64,000 bases of DNA from Ectobius pallidus (Eukaryota; Arthropoda; Insecta; Blattodea; Ectobiidae): assembly GCA_964059195.1 (NCBI GenBank), contig CAXKWD010000004.1, forward strand, positions 118,764,043-118,828,042, read 5' to 3'. Below the pieces are notes generated by a model. It did no database searches, was not told the origin of the DNA, and saw only the letters and a program-made list of their open reading frames with translations. Below, in pieces: positions 48,270-60,143 of this stretch. Numbering within the stretch: the stretch's first letter is position 1; every line of letters starts with the position of its first letter. The translations under genes were made by a program, and so were the position numbers.

Positions 48270-49671
48270 TTTCCGAACAAAGCTAACTACGGCATCTGAA
48301 AACTTAGCCTCACTTCACGATGGCTGCTTATAGTAACCTAGTGAGAGATTTATCTGTCAACAAAACTATCGGACGCCCATGGTCTTGGCCATGTCAATCT
48401 GTGATCTGATTTCTTTGGTGCTATGACCCTTCTCAGCAGGCTTCCGCACTTGAACTGATCAACTTCCAGTTCTCAGTTTCCCACGATGATTCACTAGTTT
48501 TTCCATTTGCAATAATATTATCTTCGCTTTCTACTTGTGCATGTTGTTTTCTATTCCATAGTCTGTTCATCATACATGTTCGCGCAAGCAACATGTTTCC
48601 ACTTTAGAATGTTTCAAACTGTCCGCTTGCAATGTCCCGCTTTGATTGTCTTTTTGTTCCCGCGTCAAGGCATTGTGGGATCATGCATGACTTGCTAATT
48701 TCCTTTGTTATATGCGGTGGCTTAGCGTCACCCCAGTTAGTATTGTACGAGACCTCACTCAGATCACAAGTGTATCTAGTAGGCTCGAATCATTCCCGCT
48801 TTTTCTACCAAGTTTCCTTAAACTTGCTCTGGAAGCGGTGAATAGTCACAATTGTGCGCAATTGTGGCTCTCAGTAATTATTCATACATAATTACATATA
48901 ATTCATAAAGTTCGCGAGTGAATTCTCCGAATTACAGAAGTTTGATATTTCGCAACAGTGGTGCAACCCACGCTACCTGTTTCAGTGCTTATATCAGCTT
49001 TTACGACTAAACTACATACAAAAGTTTAATGTTAACTTCAAGAGCAATTTAATCTACGCATTTTAAGCTATTATTTATCAAGGTTTTCAAGAAATTAATA
49101 TTTACAGACACGTGTGAAAACGTACTCTTGCATCTTATGTATCAGTGTTTCTTTTCAATTAGTTTCAATAATTATTGTGTGTGAATTTAGTAAGTTGTGA
49201 TTATTTCATATATAAATTGTTCTCCTTAAGTATTCCGTGGATTCCTGATCCCAGAGTCCTGAGGTTACAGTCTATTTGCTCTCATTTTGATTCATTCGAA
49301 TCTGGTCCTCATCTAGCTATTCAGAGGTGGCTAATCTTTCCTATCTTATGCACTTCCAACTGAAGTCCCTTCCAAACCTAAAACCAACATTTTATTCCTA
49401 TTTGGGACGTATCTTATCCCGATCCCAAACAATACATGCATTGCAGAATCAGATCATCCGCGTTGTTTTATGGTGTTGATGAATCGTCATCCTCTCATGA
49501 AGCCTTCACCTCCTTCCAAAACTTCCCAAACCAACAAACTCCGTAGAGATTGAATAAGATATGCAGCATAATTTACGCACACTTCTTCCTATCTTCACAA
49601 CGTTGGTCTCTTCATGGTCTAGACACACTTTCACTTTTTGTCATGGGTTTTCACCCTTCTGCTTCTTAAGG
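48270..49671. other. No clear feature
   Basis: Frames at 48632-48841 and 49175-49363 show no recognisable domain. Confidence 0.4.
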
Positions 49672-49738
49672 GCCACATTTAAGATTCAGGAAGGTTCAAG
49701 GGCCGCATGGAAGAATAGGAACGTAGTTTGAACCCCTA
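49672..49738. mobile_element. Possible hAT right terminus
   Basis: GGGCCACATTTAAGATTCAG, then AAGGGCCGCATGGAAGAATA and a final GTTTGAACCCCT resemble the right end of hAT elements whose termini read CAGGGGTTCAAAC with subterminal GCGGCCC. No partner end was found. Confidence 0.35.
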
Positions 49739-50119
49739 CATACTCATGCTGTGAATATTTTTATTTCCCTTAATACAAACTAATACAGAATATTTACTCA
49801 TATAAAATCAACATAACACTTAAAAGGTTAAGAATATTTATGTTTTATTGTTGATGGTTTTGTCTTACTTTGAAGTGTTATTGTTGATCTTATAATTATT
49901 ATGATTATACTTATTAGGTGCCAGAATGGTATTTTCTAAGATTACATGGTGGATGAAAAAATGTCTGTCCATCCGCCTGTTCGTGTGTCTGTACGCGCCA
50001 TAACTCGAATACGCTTTATCAGATTTCCAAGAAACAGATATAAGCACTTACAACATCCTCAGGACGAACGCAATTGATTCTGGACAACTCCGTTGACCAG
50101 GACCTTCATGTATACTGAT

Positions 50120-50747
50120 TAGAGGTGTACATATGATTTTAGCTTGCTTGCCCCTTCGTAACTCTGCAACCAGCCACAGCTTTTAACTTGCTTGACAAGA
50201 GAGCAAGCTTCATTGAAACGATGAAATGAAATACTGTCGCTATGAGTCACAAGCTCTTCATAACCTGGTGGGTTTCACGGGACCTAAAGAAACTGCAAGG
50301 CCTGGCCGAAAGAATATGAAACTGGGTATATCAGTGCACTGGTAAGTCGTGCAGTTACGTAGTTGAGGAACTTCAGATGTGTTTAGAATGAAAGCAAAAG
50401 GAGAATGGAGAATGTTACCCTGAAGGATGCCGAGGAGAAACTAAAATGTGGAGAGTTTGAATTATCAATGAACAAAGGTACTAGCCCGAGATGGGAAAAA
50501 TTTTCAAACATTTTCGAGAAAACATTAAAAAATCAATAATAACAATAACAATAATAAAAATAATAAATGTGTTAAGACGCTAAAACGGTATTTAATACTT
50601 TATCCACCTTTTATTTATCAGCATGGTGAATTTATTCTACCAGCATGTAGAAAAGCATGGGTTCAATCCAACCCATCCAAGTCTAAAGAAACTTGCCTGC
50701 TTGCTAGCTGTGACGCTCGCAAGCTAAAATCGATATTTGTACACCTG
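50120..50747. mobile_element. hAT element, ATACTGAT target duplication
   Basis: A 628-bp element starts TAGAGGTGTACATATGATTT and ends AAATCGATATTTGTACACCTG. Both termini contain GTGTACA and, further in, GATTTTAGCTTGC (inverted). Perfect 8-bp duplications ATACTGAT (50112-50119 and 50748-50755) fit nTnnnnAn. A CAATAATAA-type low-complexity tract lies at 50535-50570. No transposase seen. Confidence 0.87.
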
Positions 50748-50899
50748 ATACTGATCAAACTCTCTCAAGAAAGCGTGGTCTAAAACTCAACAGTTCTTTA
50801 AATATGGCCTGCTGACACCAGTGGCGCCAACTTTTGAAAAACATTGGGTGGGCTCAAAGATTTAAAAATTCTCATACTCCCGTCCATTGGCTCATGAAA

Positions 50900-51982
50900 T
50901 AAAAATATAAGCGGGTTTGTCCTGACTGACTGACAGAGAATCAACGTAGAGCCTAAACTATAATAGTTAGAGACTTGGAATTTTGCTAGTACCTTCGTTT
51001 CATTATATAGGCCTAAGTGAAAACTAAGAAAGTAGGATACTTTGCAAAATTTTTATTTTAAATTCCAAAAATCAAATGTTTTCGAGGAGACGAAATACCT
51101 TGTTATAAAATTTAATCAAATACAAGTTACATTGAACATACACTTCTCATGACAACAGTGTATTGTTGGCAATGTTCACAGGTAGCTTTGGAAGTGCATG
51201 ATACGGGACTTTGACAAATTAGATTAATTAGATTAATTTATTGATGTAAATAAATATTGAAATCCACGAAAATAATGCACAATGTGATCCAATCACATAA
51301 CTTTCTCTACCCTTGACATAGAGAATACCATTTTCTCATTTCATATTTTGATGTACTGCACAATAAGAGTTCGTATTGCAGGGACAGCATTTTCTGTTGT
51401 CTCAGCCCGGGTGTGTCAATGAGTATGCCGTATCAGAAGTCGGTAAAAATTGTATCTACTGATACGTTATTCATACCTGTAGGCTTTGTATTTTTAGTTG
51501 AGAAATATGGATGTTTATCATAGGCCCTAAGCATGTAAAAGGATACAAAATAAGAAGGAACATTTTTAGTCCTATGCGCACAGTATATTATTTTGTCCTA
51601 GGTTTCGGGGGAGGAAAGTATGAAAGTGATATTGAAATTATTTTTTATTTTAGCCCCGAAAAGGTTGTATGGCAACATGAGAGTGAGAAATAATATATTC
51701 AGTCAATTTTATGTTACCGGAATTTCTATTTCTTATTTCAAACCCTACCAGGCATAGTGTGTAGAAACAATGGGGTGCAAAATTCTTACATCCTCTATGG
51801 GCCATAAAAAGCTACATTTAGTGTTTCTGAGGGAATAGTTTGAGTGTGATAAGTCGTTCTTCCTCATTTAAAATTCTAATTACCTATATAAGGACCTAGA
51901 GTTTGAAAAACGAAAGTCCTCCATAAGTTAATTTCGAATTACAAAATACAAAACCCGAGCGAAGCTGGGCCTTTTAAGTTAG
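50900..51982 (+). mobile_element. Helitron family 2, degraded copy
   Basis: Plus-strand relative of the minus-strand copies at 55165-56810. It opens around ATATAAGCGGGTTTGTCCTG and ACTGACTGACAG, shares AATCAACGTAGAGCCTAAAC and AGACTTGGAATTTTGCTAGT with them, and ends CCCGAGCGAAGCTGGGCC then TTTTAAGTTAG, where the usual CTAG has become TTAG. It has no Rep/helicase sequence. Confidence 0.75.
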
Positions 51983-52786
51983 TGAAATATAAGACATAAA
52001 ATGCAGAATAGGAAGCCCATGGGAAAGCTCACGAATATCCATCCATTTCTAAACGTCTCATTTCGCAACAACACACTCATTGGAATTCTGTGTTAATTAC
52101 AGGCCTAATGATACGGTTCCTGATATTTAAGTATTGTGTTATGTGGTGGGAATTGTTACATTATGTTTGGTAACGTAGAATTTTCTTTGCTTAAACAATA
52201 TATTACCTACAGAAAAATAATTATAAAATGCTCGCGAACGAAATTCTCCGAAATAATGTATAAATGAACCAGTTGTTATACTATTGCCAAAGCAATACTA
52301 AAATATAGCCAAAAATCGATTCAGAACTACATAATACTGAGGAAGACTGATCATAAACTTCTAAAATGTTTCATATGCCTATATATACACACACATTCGA
52401 ATCGTCCTTGTATAAGTTATCAGTTCACCTGGTGACCCTAGCCTGTTTAAACAACCCATTGCGGATAAACCGTGTACTGGATTCTAATTACTTGATTCGA
52501 ACATATGATACACAAAATACAGAATTTAAGTTTAACACCCAAATGAGCTTTGCCCTTGTGTGGGTGCCGTTCAGTATTAATTGTAAATAAATGCCATTAA
52601 CAGCCAATAATATGGTAAGTAATTATTAAGAAAAATGTTTAGTTTACAAAACAACCTGAGATAAAGACAGAAATTTACAAATTCACCTAGAACTAGAACA
52701 AAAGAGCCGTTAATAATACAATTAAATGTAAAACTCAAATTAAAATTAATAGAGAACGTGTTAATAATACAAGAAAGAGGACTGAA

Positions 52787-53212
52787 ACTTTATATGGATG
52801 TAAGACATGGTCCCTTACTCTTCGGGAAGAATATAATCTGAGAATGTTCGAAAACAGGGCGGTCAGGAAAATATTCAGACCTAAGAGAGATGAAAACGGG
52901 GACTGGAGAAAAGTGCATAATGACGATCTTTATAACTTGTACTCTTCACAGAATATAGTAAAGGTAATTAAATCACTGAAGATTAAATGGGCTGGACATG
53001 GGGAAGGAAAGACATATCCCAAAACTATTTTGAATTGAGACCCGAAGGGAAAATACCACTTGGAAGACTTAGACGTAGGTGGGAGGACAATAGTAGAATA
53101 GATTTAAGATTTAAGGGAAGTAGGACTTGCTAGGGATGGTTGGATGAAGTTAGCACAGAATAGGGTTGAATGGCGGGCTGTAACCGCGCCAATGAACCTC
53201 CGGGTTTCATAA
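52787..53212 (+). pseudogene. RTE-like LINE C-terminal fragment
   Basis: An open frame (52787-53038) reads TLYGCKTWSLTLREEYNLRM, FENRAVRKIFRPKRDENGDW, RKVHNDDLYNLYSSQNIVKV and IKWAGHG, matching the LYGCETW...LRxFExxxLRxIxGxKRDE...LxxLYxSxxI...RxxWAGH block of RTE-like LINEs. After a stop, two other frames carry on: RPEGKIPLGRLRRRWEDNSR and DLREVGLARDGWMKLAQNRV, EWRAVTAPMNLRVS, to a stop at 53210-53212. A 6-bp duplication in GATTTAAGATTTAAGG explains one frameshift. Confidence 0.85.
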
Positions 53213-53280
53213 AACAGACTAGCAGATGCCCGCGATTATTTACTTACTAAGTTAGATGTTTTATTTAAATAATTTCTTTA

Positions 53281-53437
53281 TCGTGGAATGCACTCCAAAG
53301 CCGGATTTTTAGGTGTTTCATTATAATTATTAATCGTTTAGTTTATGAATGATTCGTGTGTATGTGTTAATAAATGTGTTTTAATTGTTTTGCTCTTAAT
53401 TTTTTATTTTTGAATTAATTATCGCGGGCACCTGCTA
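53281..53437 (+). mobile_element. Helitron family 1, 3'-end fragment
   Basis: ATCGTGGAATGCACTCCAAA, TTTTGCTCTTAATTTTTTAT and AATTATCGCGGGCACCTGCT then AG match the 3' ends of the array at 59649-64000. The hairpin's second half is missing: CGCGGGC goes straight to ACCTGCTAG. Confidence 0.7.
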
Positions 53438-53664
53438 GCAGACTTATAAAATATTGATATGACTATGGTATAAATATAGTACTGTAGGTCTACATTAAAT
53501 GATTTCATTGTTTCTGAAGACAAACTTTGTAATAATTGTCTTGTACTCCACACTCTTGTCTTGTATCACAATTCCTTGCTTTGCCCATTAAATTAATATA
53601 TTTCCTGTGATTTTTATTAACCACAAGCATAATCTAACTTCTGAATTTAACTTTCGCACTCTCC

Positions 53665-53703
53665 TTAGCCTATATATATATATATATATATTTTTTTTTT
53701 TTT
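53665..53703. repeat. (TA)n plus T run
   Basis: Short TA dinucleotide tract followed by about 13 thymines. Confidence 0.85.
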
Positions 53704-53785
53704 GAAAAGCAATGTGATACGTTTTTTTATGAATGCATAAAAAGCATAAAAATATGGCGGTGGATGTGGAAACTGCATTAACAGA

Positions 53786-53890
53786 TTGACTGACTGACTG
53801 ACTGATTGACTCGTCCTGTAGCCCCTATGGTGGTGCATAGGGCCTACAAGTGGAGGTTTCATTACCTATACTAATTTTGTTACGCTTATT

Positions 53891-53921
<31 letters not shown>

Positions 53922-53965
53922 CAGAGGGGCAAGTGGTAAGTCCATCGCCTCTCAACCGTTAACAG
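53786..53965 (-). mobile_element. Truncated SINE related to 7230-7621
   Basis: CCTACAAGTGGAGGTTTC...ACCTATACTAATTTTGTTAC and GCTTATTTTCC match the 3' body of the SINE at 7230-7621 in the same (minus) orientation. Its 3' tail here is (GACT)n at 53787-53812 instead of (CT)n, and a (GA)n run (53896-53921) replaces the G-rich body segment. The tRNA head is missing. Confidence 0.75.
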
Positions 53966-54202
53966 ATTAGACGTAAAAATTTAATGAACTGAGAAACGAT
54001 TTCAGACAATCGTGAGTGAATTGGAACAAGAGGAGATAGTATTATTATGTCAACAATAGCCTGATTTTAGCTTTCCAGTGATTCAACAAGAAAACATATT
54101 TTAGTAATGGTAATAAATAATTTAACAAAATAGGCCTACGGCAAATTATTGGGTGGGCTTCATCCCCACGGGCCCATATAAGTTGGCGCCTCTGGCTGAC
54201 AC

Positions 54203-55164
54203 TATCTGGCACTTTGATTTATCAGTTTACCTGATTATATAATTTTATTTTTTTTATTAAGGAATATCCCACAATACAGTGGTTTTCCTTCATCCCACAA
54301 CAATCTTTTGCCTCCATAAGTCCCTGTCCATAGCATCTTCTTCACTTAATCCTTTACTCGCCATACTCCTTTTCCCCCATCCATCCAGCACTCTTTGGGC
54401 TTCCCTCTTCTTCTTTTTCCTTCTACTTTCCAATCCAAAATGTTCTTGTATATATATATGTATATATTATTAATATTATTATTACTATTTTCATCATTAT
54501 TAATATTAAAAGCATTAAAGCTGTAATGAATATGAACATTTCACAAACTGTCTGAATGGCTACTTTTCTCATAGGCGACAGTATTACAGTATTGCACACT
54601 TATTTTTACAGAGTTTCTGCTTCGAACAATGTGTAGAGAAAATTGGCTTTGCGGAATGCATGGTTATAAAAAGCGGACAAAAGAAGAAAATACATAAAAT
54701 TTACGAGAGGACTAATAAAACTTGGATCCATGGCGCCAGATGGCGTGTCCCCGAGACCAATATCGGGATGGGCAAAAGATTTATCTCATCCTCGAGTTTT
54801 GTAACTTATTCTCCAGTAGATGGATTGGCGCCTTCCGCAGTGTACAGTGCCCAAAATGCCATATGGTTCAGGAGTGATCTTGTACACTTTACTTAAACCA
54901 ATTTACTTTACTTTTGTTTGGTTTTACTTTTGAACTGTGTTGATACACTACATTTAAAAAAATAATACTTATAATTCAATGGTACACGGTATAAAAGACT
55001 ATATTCTAAACCCAAAGGTCTTGTGTTGAATTAAGGTCATTATACCATTCTTTAGTGAGTATTTTTACAATTTCCTTTAGTCATATTAAAAAAAATATAT
55101 CTTAAGTCCTTTATACAGTTCGCCATATTGTCCGCATGCGCTCAGTTTGTGATTTTATAGTAGA
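54203..55164. other. No clear feature
   Basis: Short (TAT/ATT)n tract near 54450-54500. No gene or repeat family recognised. Confidence 0.4.
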
Positions 55165-55971
55165 CTAGCTTAAAAAGCCCGGCGTCGTAATTGGAAATTA
55201 ACTTATGAAGGACTTTAGATTTTTAAATTCTAGGTGCTAATATAGGTATTTATAATTTGAAATAGGAAGAACGACTTATCACACTCAAACTATTCCCTCA
55301 GAAAACGATTGATATAACTTTTTATGGCTCATAGAGGATGTAGAATTTTGCATCCCATCGCTTGTAGGCCTACAGTACACAGCAAGCCTGGTAGGGGTTC
55401 AAATAAGAAGAAACAGAAATTCCTGTAACATAAAATTGTATTATCGTAACAGAGAATTTTTATTTCTTACTCTCATGTTACCATAAAACCGTTTTGGGGA
55501 TGAAATTAAACAGAAATGCAATATCACTTTCATACTTCTCTTCCCAAAACATATTAGCCTGCCTTATTTCGTATTGTTTTCTCTAGGTCCAGTTTAGAGA
55601 AAGTTATGTGACTGCATTATTTTCGTGTATTTCATTCTTTATTTATAACATGAATTATATTGATACCTTCTCTAATTTGTCAAACTTCATTTCATTTAAT
55701 TCCAAACCCATCTGATACCACTTGCAACAATACTGTTGTCAAGTTTTCTGTGATTCGGATTTGATAATTCTGTGTAAAAAGGGATTAAGTATTCTCAAAA
55801 ACATTTGATTTTTGGCATTTAAAATCAATTTTTTGTTAAATCCTTTCTTAGTGAGCACCTACATTATGAAACGAAGGTACCGTCAAAATTCCAAGTCTCT
55901 ACCTGTTATAGTTTAGGCTCTACGTTGATTCCTGTCAGTCAGTCAGGACAAAGCCTTTTATATACCCAATA
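55165..55971 (-). mobile_element. Helitron family 2, tandem copy A
   Basis: On the minus strand the copy ends GACGCCGGGCTTTTTAAG then CTAG, with T next as in A-T Helitron insertion. It abuts copy B head-to-tail. Its 5' end is worn (TATATAAAAGGCTTTGTCCT instead of TCTATATATATATAAGAGGC). It differs from copy B mainly by point changes and an 11-bp insertion that creates TAGGCCTA at 55365. Non-coding. Confidence 0.8.
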
Positions 55972-56810
55972 CTAGCTTAAAAGGCCCGGCGTCGCCCAGC
56001 TTTTTATTTTGTAATTGGAAATTAACTTCAGAACTTTAGATTTGTAAATTATAGGTCATTATATAGGTATTTAGAATTTGAAATAGGAAGAACGATTTAT
56101 CACACTCAAACTATTCCCTCAGAAAACGCTTGGTATAGCTTTTTGTGGCTCATAGAGGATGTAGAATTTTGCACCCCATCGCTTCTACACAGCAAGCCTG
56201 GTAGGGGTTCAAATAAGAAGAAACAGAAATTCCGGTAACATAAAATTGTATTGTCTTTGTGGAATATTTTATTTCTCACTCTCATGTTACCATAAAACCG
56301 TTTTGGGGATGAAATTAAACAGAAATGTAATATCACTTTCATACTACTCTCTCCAAAAACCTGCGATATAATAATATCTACATATTACCATACCTCGTAT
56401 TGTTTTCTCTATGTCCAGGGTAGAGAAAGTTATGGGACTGCATTATTTTCGTGGATTTCATTCCTTAATATTTATTTACAACATGAATTATATTGATAGC
56501 TTTTCTAATTTCTGAAAGTCCCATTTCAATTATTTCCAAACCCATCTGGCAACAATATGTTTTGTGATTTTGTTTTGATAATTCTGTGTAAAAAGGGATT
56601 AAGTATTCTCAAGAACATATAATTTTTGGCATTTAAAATCAAAATTTTTCAAATTCCTTTCTTAGTGAGCCCCTACATTATGAAACGAAGATACTATCAA
56701 AATTCCAAGTCTCTACCTGTTATAGTTTAGTCTCTACGTTGATTCCTGTCAGTCAGTCAGTTAGTCAGTCATTCAGTCAGTCAGGACAAAGCCTCTTATA
56801 TATATATAGA
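55972..56810 (-). mobile_element. Helitron family 2, tandem copy B
   Basis: An 839-bp copy begins (minus strand) TCTATATATATATAAGAGGC then TTTGTCCTGACTGACTG and ends GCTGGGCGACGCCGGGCC then TTTTAAGCTAG. The 5'-TC, 3'-CTAG ends, a small GC hairpin about 10 bases before the end and no target duplication are the Helitron signature. It has no Rep/helicase, so it is non-autonomous. Confidence 0.85.
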
Positions 56811-57250
56811 GATAGAGATTATTCGTATTTAAAGGATATTATGATTGAAAAATGCAGAAATTTGACAAATAATCGTATTTTTGCCGTGGTACCAAAATCC
56901 ACTTCTTCCCTCCCAGAAAGTATTTGCAGCTTACTCAATCCCCAGTGACCACTGGGAACTTAAAAAACAAAGTAGGATTGTGTTTCATATACGAACAGAT
57001 TTTTTCACATTTGCAAGCAGTATCAAATGTATATAATATCCTATAATTTGTAACATGTCCACTGATAATATTGATATGTCTAACAGAGGCAATAATCTGT
57101 GGTTCATAAATGCATATACATATATCTAACATGTCTTTGTTTTAACATCGACTTTTGATTTGTTTGAGACAGTTATTTAATGCAATTTTAATTACAATTG
57201 CTATTGAGGAAATTGATTTGATTTTTAATTTGGTTTGATAACGGAGGGTT

Positions 57251-57911
57251 CTATCGGAGTTTCATCGACCTCCCGCATGTTAGCCTAAAAGGTTTATTGT
57301 GCAACTCCATTGAAAGAGACGCTCTCACTGTTTCTCCAAAATCTGTTCCCTGAACGAATTGCAGTATTTTGATTCCAAGGTCTTCCCTTATACAAAGTAT
57401 AAATCTCTTTCTTGCCAGGAGTGGGCAGTCAAAACAGGATGTGCGAGGCTGTCTCCTCATCCGGTTTGCACATTCTGTAAATTTGTTCATCTTTATAGAG
57501 TTCCACTTTGCGTAAAAGCTTCCTGAAGTGGCCATGTTCAGTAATTAGTGCAACAACTTTCCTTATTCCTCTTCTGTCCAATTTTTGGAGAGATGAGGAA
57601 CGAGTGTTGCTTGACCAATTTTTTTGCTTGTCTTCATCCAGGTTAGATTTGCCACCTAGGCTAGTGTTTTCCTTTAATCCATGTTTTACCGAGGATTTAG
57701 CAGTAAGTGTACTAATTTCAACCACGGGTTCAGGGTATCTCAGTACCTGTTTTGCCAACTGATCAGCCTTTCCGTTTCGTAGAACTTCTTGATGCCCCCA
57801 CCCACCGCAGTTCAAGTCTATTGCTGGATGACAGGACGATAAGGGCATTCTTTTAGGGATATTAGGGGTTTTTATTTTTTCCTGTAAACTAGTTGTTACA
57901 ACACATGCCAT
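57251..57911 (-). pseudogene. LINE RNase H and C-terminal fragment
   Basis: The minus strand reads GGWGHQEVLRNGKADQLAKQ (the end of an RNase H domain; HxGxxGNExADxLA holds a catalytic aspartate), a spacer, IRKVVALITEHGHFRKLLRK (family pattern LxxLLTGHxxLRxHLxK), then MCKPDEETASHILF. A one-base frameshift at about 57428 separates it from DCPLLARKRF in the next frame, ending at 57251. This order is typical of Jockey/R1-type LINEs with a C-terminal RNase H. The RT is absent, and it is a different family from the LINE at 548-2490. Confidence 0.85.
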
Positions 57912-59397
57912 GGTAAGCTTATTTCAGCGTGAACTAGGATGTGTGACCACTGTCTTATCTTTCCAGTAGTTTAAGTGAAACATATTTTATTTTATTTATT
58001 TAATATAATAATAATAAACATGAAAGGCCCAACATGTTTCGCATTTTATGAGGTCCCGGCTACCATAATAATCAATCTGCAATAGGGGATACGTATTGTC
58101 GTCTAGGGGACCGGATAGCCACTGTCCCCACGAGAACTTTCGTTTTTGTTAGGATATTTTAAAAACTATTTTATGCTTATCAGAAATATTTTTAAGATTA
58201 GATCAGAATTTCTATATCCATGTCTGAAAGATTCCGCATTAGCATTGCAAGCAGTGGACTTAGGTTTTAGTTTACAGTAGTAGCCTATTGTGTGTAGCGC
58301 TGTATTTATTTATGATGATTTAAAGCCATACCGAAGTAAACATTATTCACAAAGCCTATTAAAAATGTCGATATTGACATTATACGCTGTGGTAATTCGA
58401 GAAAGCGAATAGGCCTACTCTTTCTTACATACTTAGCTCAATACACAGAAATTTTATAATCCAAACATACATACAAAAATAGGGTGAATGCATGTTAAAC
58501 TGAAATCAATATCCAGAATACATCAAAGAAAAAATAAACGCGTGGTTGATACTTAATACATTCTTACATAAACATAAATCTCAGGGTAAAACGCATAACT
58601 TAATTGCATACTTAAATTTATACATAATCAATCATAATCTAACTAAACTTATTCGTACGGGAAACATAAAAGAAGGAATAATCTCATACATTGTAAAATT
58701 ATACACAGGAATTACATAACTTCAAAAACATATTCTTACCTAAATACATAAAAACTCTCACAGAAATAACCTCGACCTTCGAGTAAAAAATATAATCAGA
58801 GCAGTTGTAATATGTAACTAAAGAATAATAAAATGAAAGACGCTTAAATTATTTCGATAATATACAGAATATGAAATGAATCCTAATCCATCCAACAAAA
58901 GCGGATTTAATAAATCCTGCTTTAGAATTCACACAGTCTCTCTGAGAGCCATCACCAGCTCTTCTCAATGGATAGAGACAAAACGTTGCATGGGACGATG
59001 AAGTCTTTTTGTCGTAAATAGGACAAAGCGAGTCTGATGAGATTACTGACACAATTTTTACCACTTTGCTAGAGCTCAGCATGCCCCATGCCATTTACAC
59101 AGTACAAAGCTCATGATTACATTACAGTATAAAGTGCGTGCACTGCAATACAATAGTGTAATTCATGCACCAAAAATGCCGGACACAAGGGCGCAATGAC
59201 TTAATTATTCCCGAGCGACGACTGCAAACAGGAAACACAATTTACTGCTTGTGACGTTGTTCGAAATGAGACATTTCAACATTTTAGTAAATAAACTATT
59301 TTTATCTTTTGAAAACCATTGAGGAGTTGAATTTAGCAATGAGTTTTTTAAAACCATTTAACAATTGGATGATCTCTTTATTTTTATACTCTAAAGC
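57912..59397. other. No clear gene; possible LINE tail
   Basis: TATTTTATTTATTTAATATA (about 57980-58010) followed by ATGAAAGGCCCAACATG could be the 3' tail of another minus-strand LINE, but no coding part is visible. Nothing else recognised. Confidence 0.35.
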
Positions 59398-59460
59398 AGT
59401 GGTTTTCAGCCTTTAACTAAAGGGTCATTTTCTTTTGGTGAAAGACTAGCGGGCCGCATT
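59398..59460. mobile_element. Possible hAT left terminus
   Basis: CAGTGGTTTTCAGCCTTTAA followed by AGACTAGCGGGCCGC resembles the CAGTGGTTCTCAACCTTT left end of many hAT elements with subterminal GGGCCGC. No matching right end was found in the window. Confidence 0.4.
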
Positions 59461-59648
59461 GATTTATTGATTTATTAATGTCATGATACTTACTAACACA
59501 AATATATCATAATTAGCTTATATTACAATAACCGTAGGGATTACTTAACATTACACCCTTCCTTCGCTAATCCTAACATAATGAAGAGTGGTTTCAGAGA
59601 TTTTTATTTACCGTAATTTTTAATTATCTGTTGATGAAATAATCTTAA

Positions 59649-60059
59649 TCTATATTAATAAAAGGAAGTGTCTGTCCTCCGTCTGTCTGTCTTCCGTCTG
59701 TCTTCCGTCTGTCTGTCCGCGATGCCCAGCGAAATCTACTCAACGCAGAGATCTGAAATTTTATACATGGGCGGACTAAAGGGTCGGAATGTGCACCTCG
59801 AAGCCGGAATTTTAATTTTCGCTTTAGTTCGTGAGTTATGAATGAAAAACGGGCAGAAAACGTGTATTTATTCCGTTTTCGAAGCATGAGTTTTCAGTAA
59901 TACAAATCAATTACACTAGGCTTTGGCTATTTTTGTCAAACGTTCGACATAAAAGCATCGCGATCTGTTGAATGTTGTAGCTCACGCTGGTCGATTCATT
60001 TGTTTTTAATGTCATGGCACGAAAACATAATATGAAATTTTCAACCGACACCTTAGAGG

Positions 60060-60143
<84 letters not shown>

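Larger units (their letters stand above)
50819..54194. mobile_element. 3.4-kb hAT element hosting nested insertions
   Basis: Inverted termini CAGTGGCGCCAACTTTTGAA (left) and, from the right, CAGAGGCGCCAACTTATATG are flanked by perfect 8-bp duplications GCTGACAC (50811-50818 and 54195-54202). Further in, GGGTGGGCT and its inverse AGCCCACCC extend the terminal similarity. Between the ends lie a Helitron copy (50900-51982), an RTE-like LINE fragment (52787-53212), a Helitron 3' end (53281-53437) and a SINE fragment (53786-53965). No hAT transposase is recognised. The interior accounts for most of the length, so the original element may have been a short non-autonomous copy. Confidence 0.85.

Noticed and set aside
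48111..48299. Leucine/serine repeat frame
   Set aside because: Translation of a (CT)n microsatellite.
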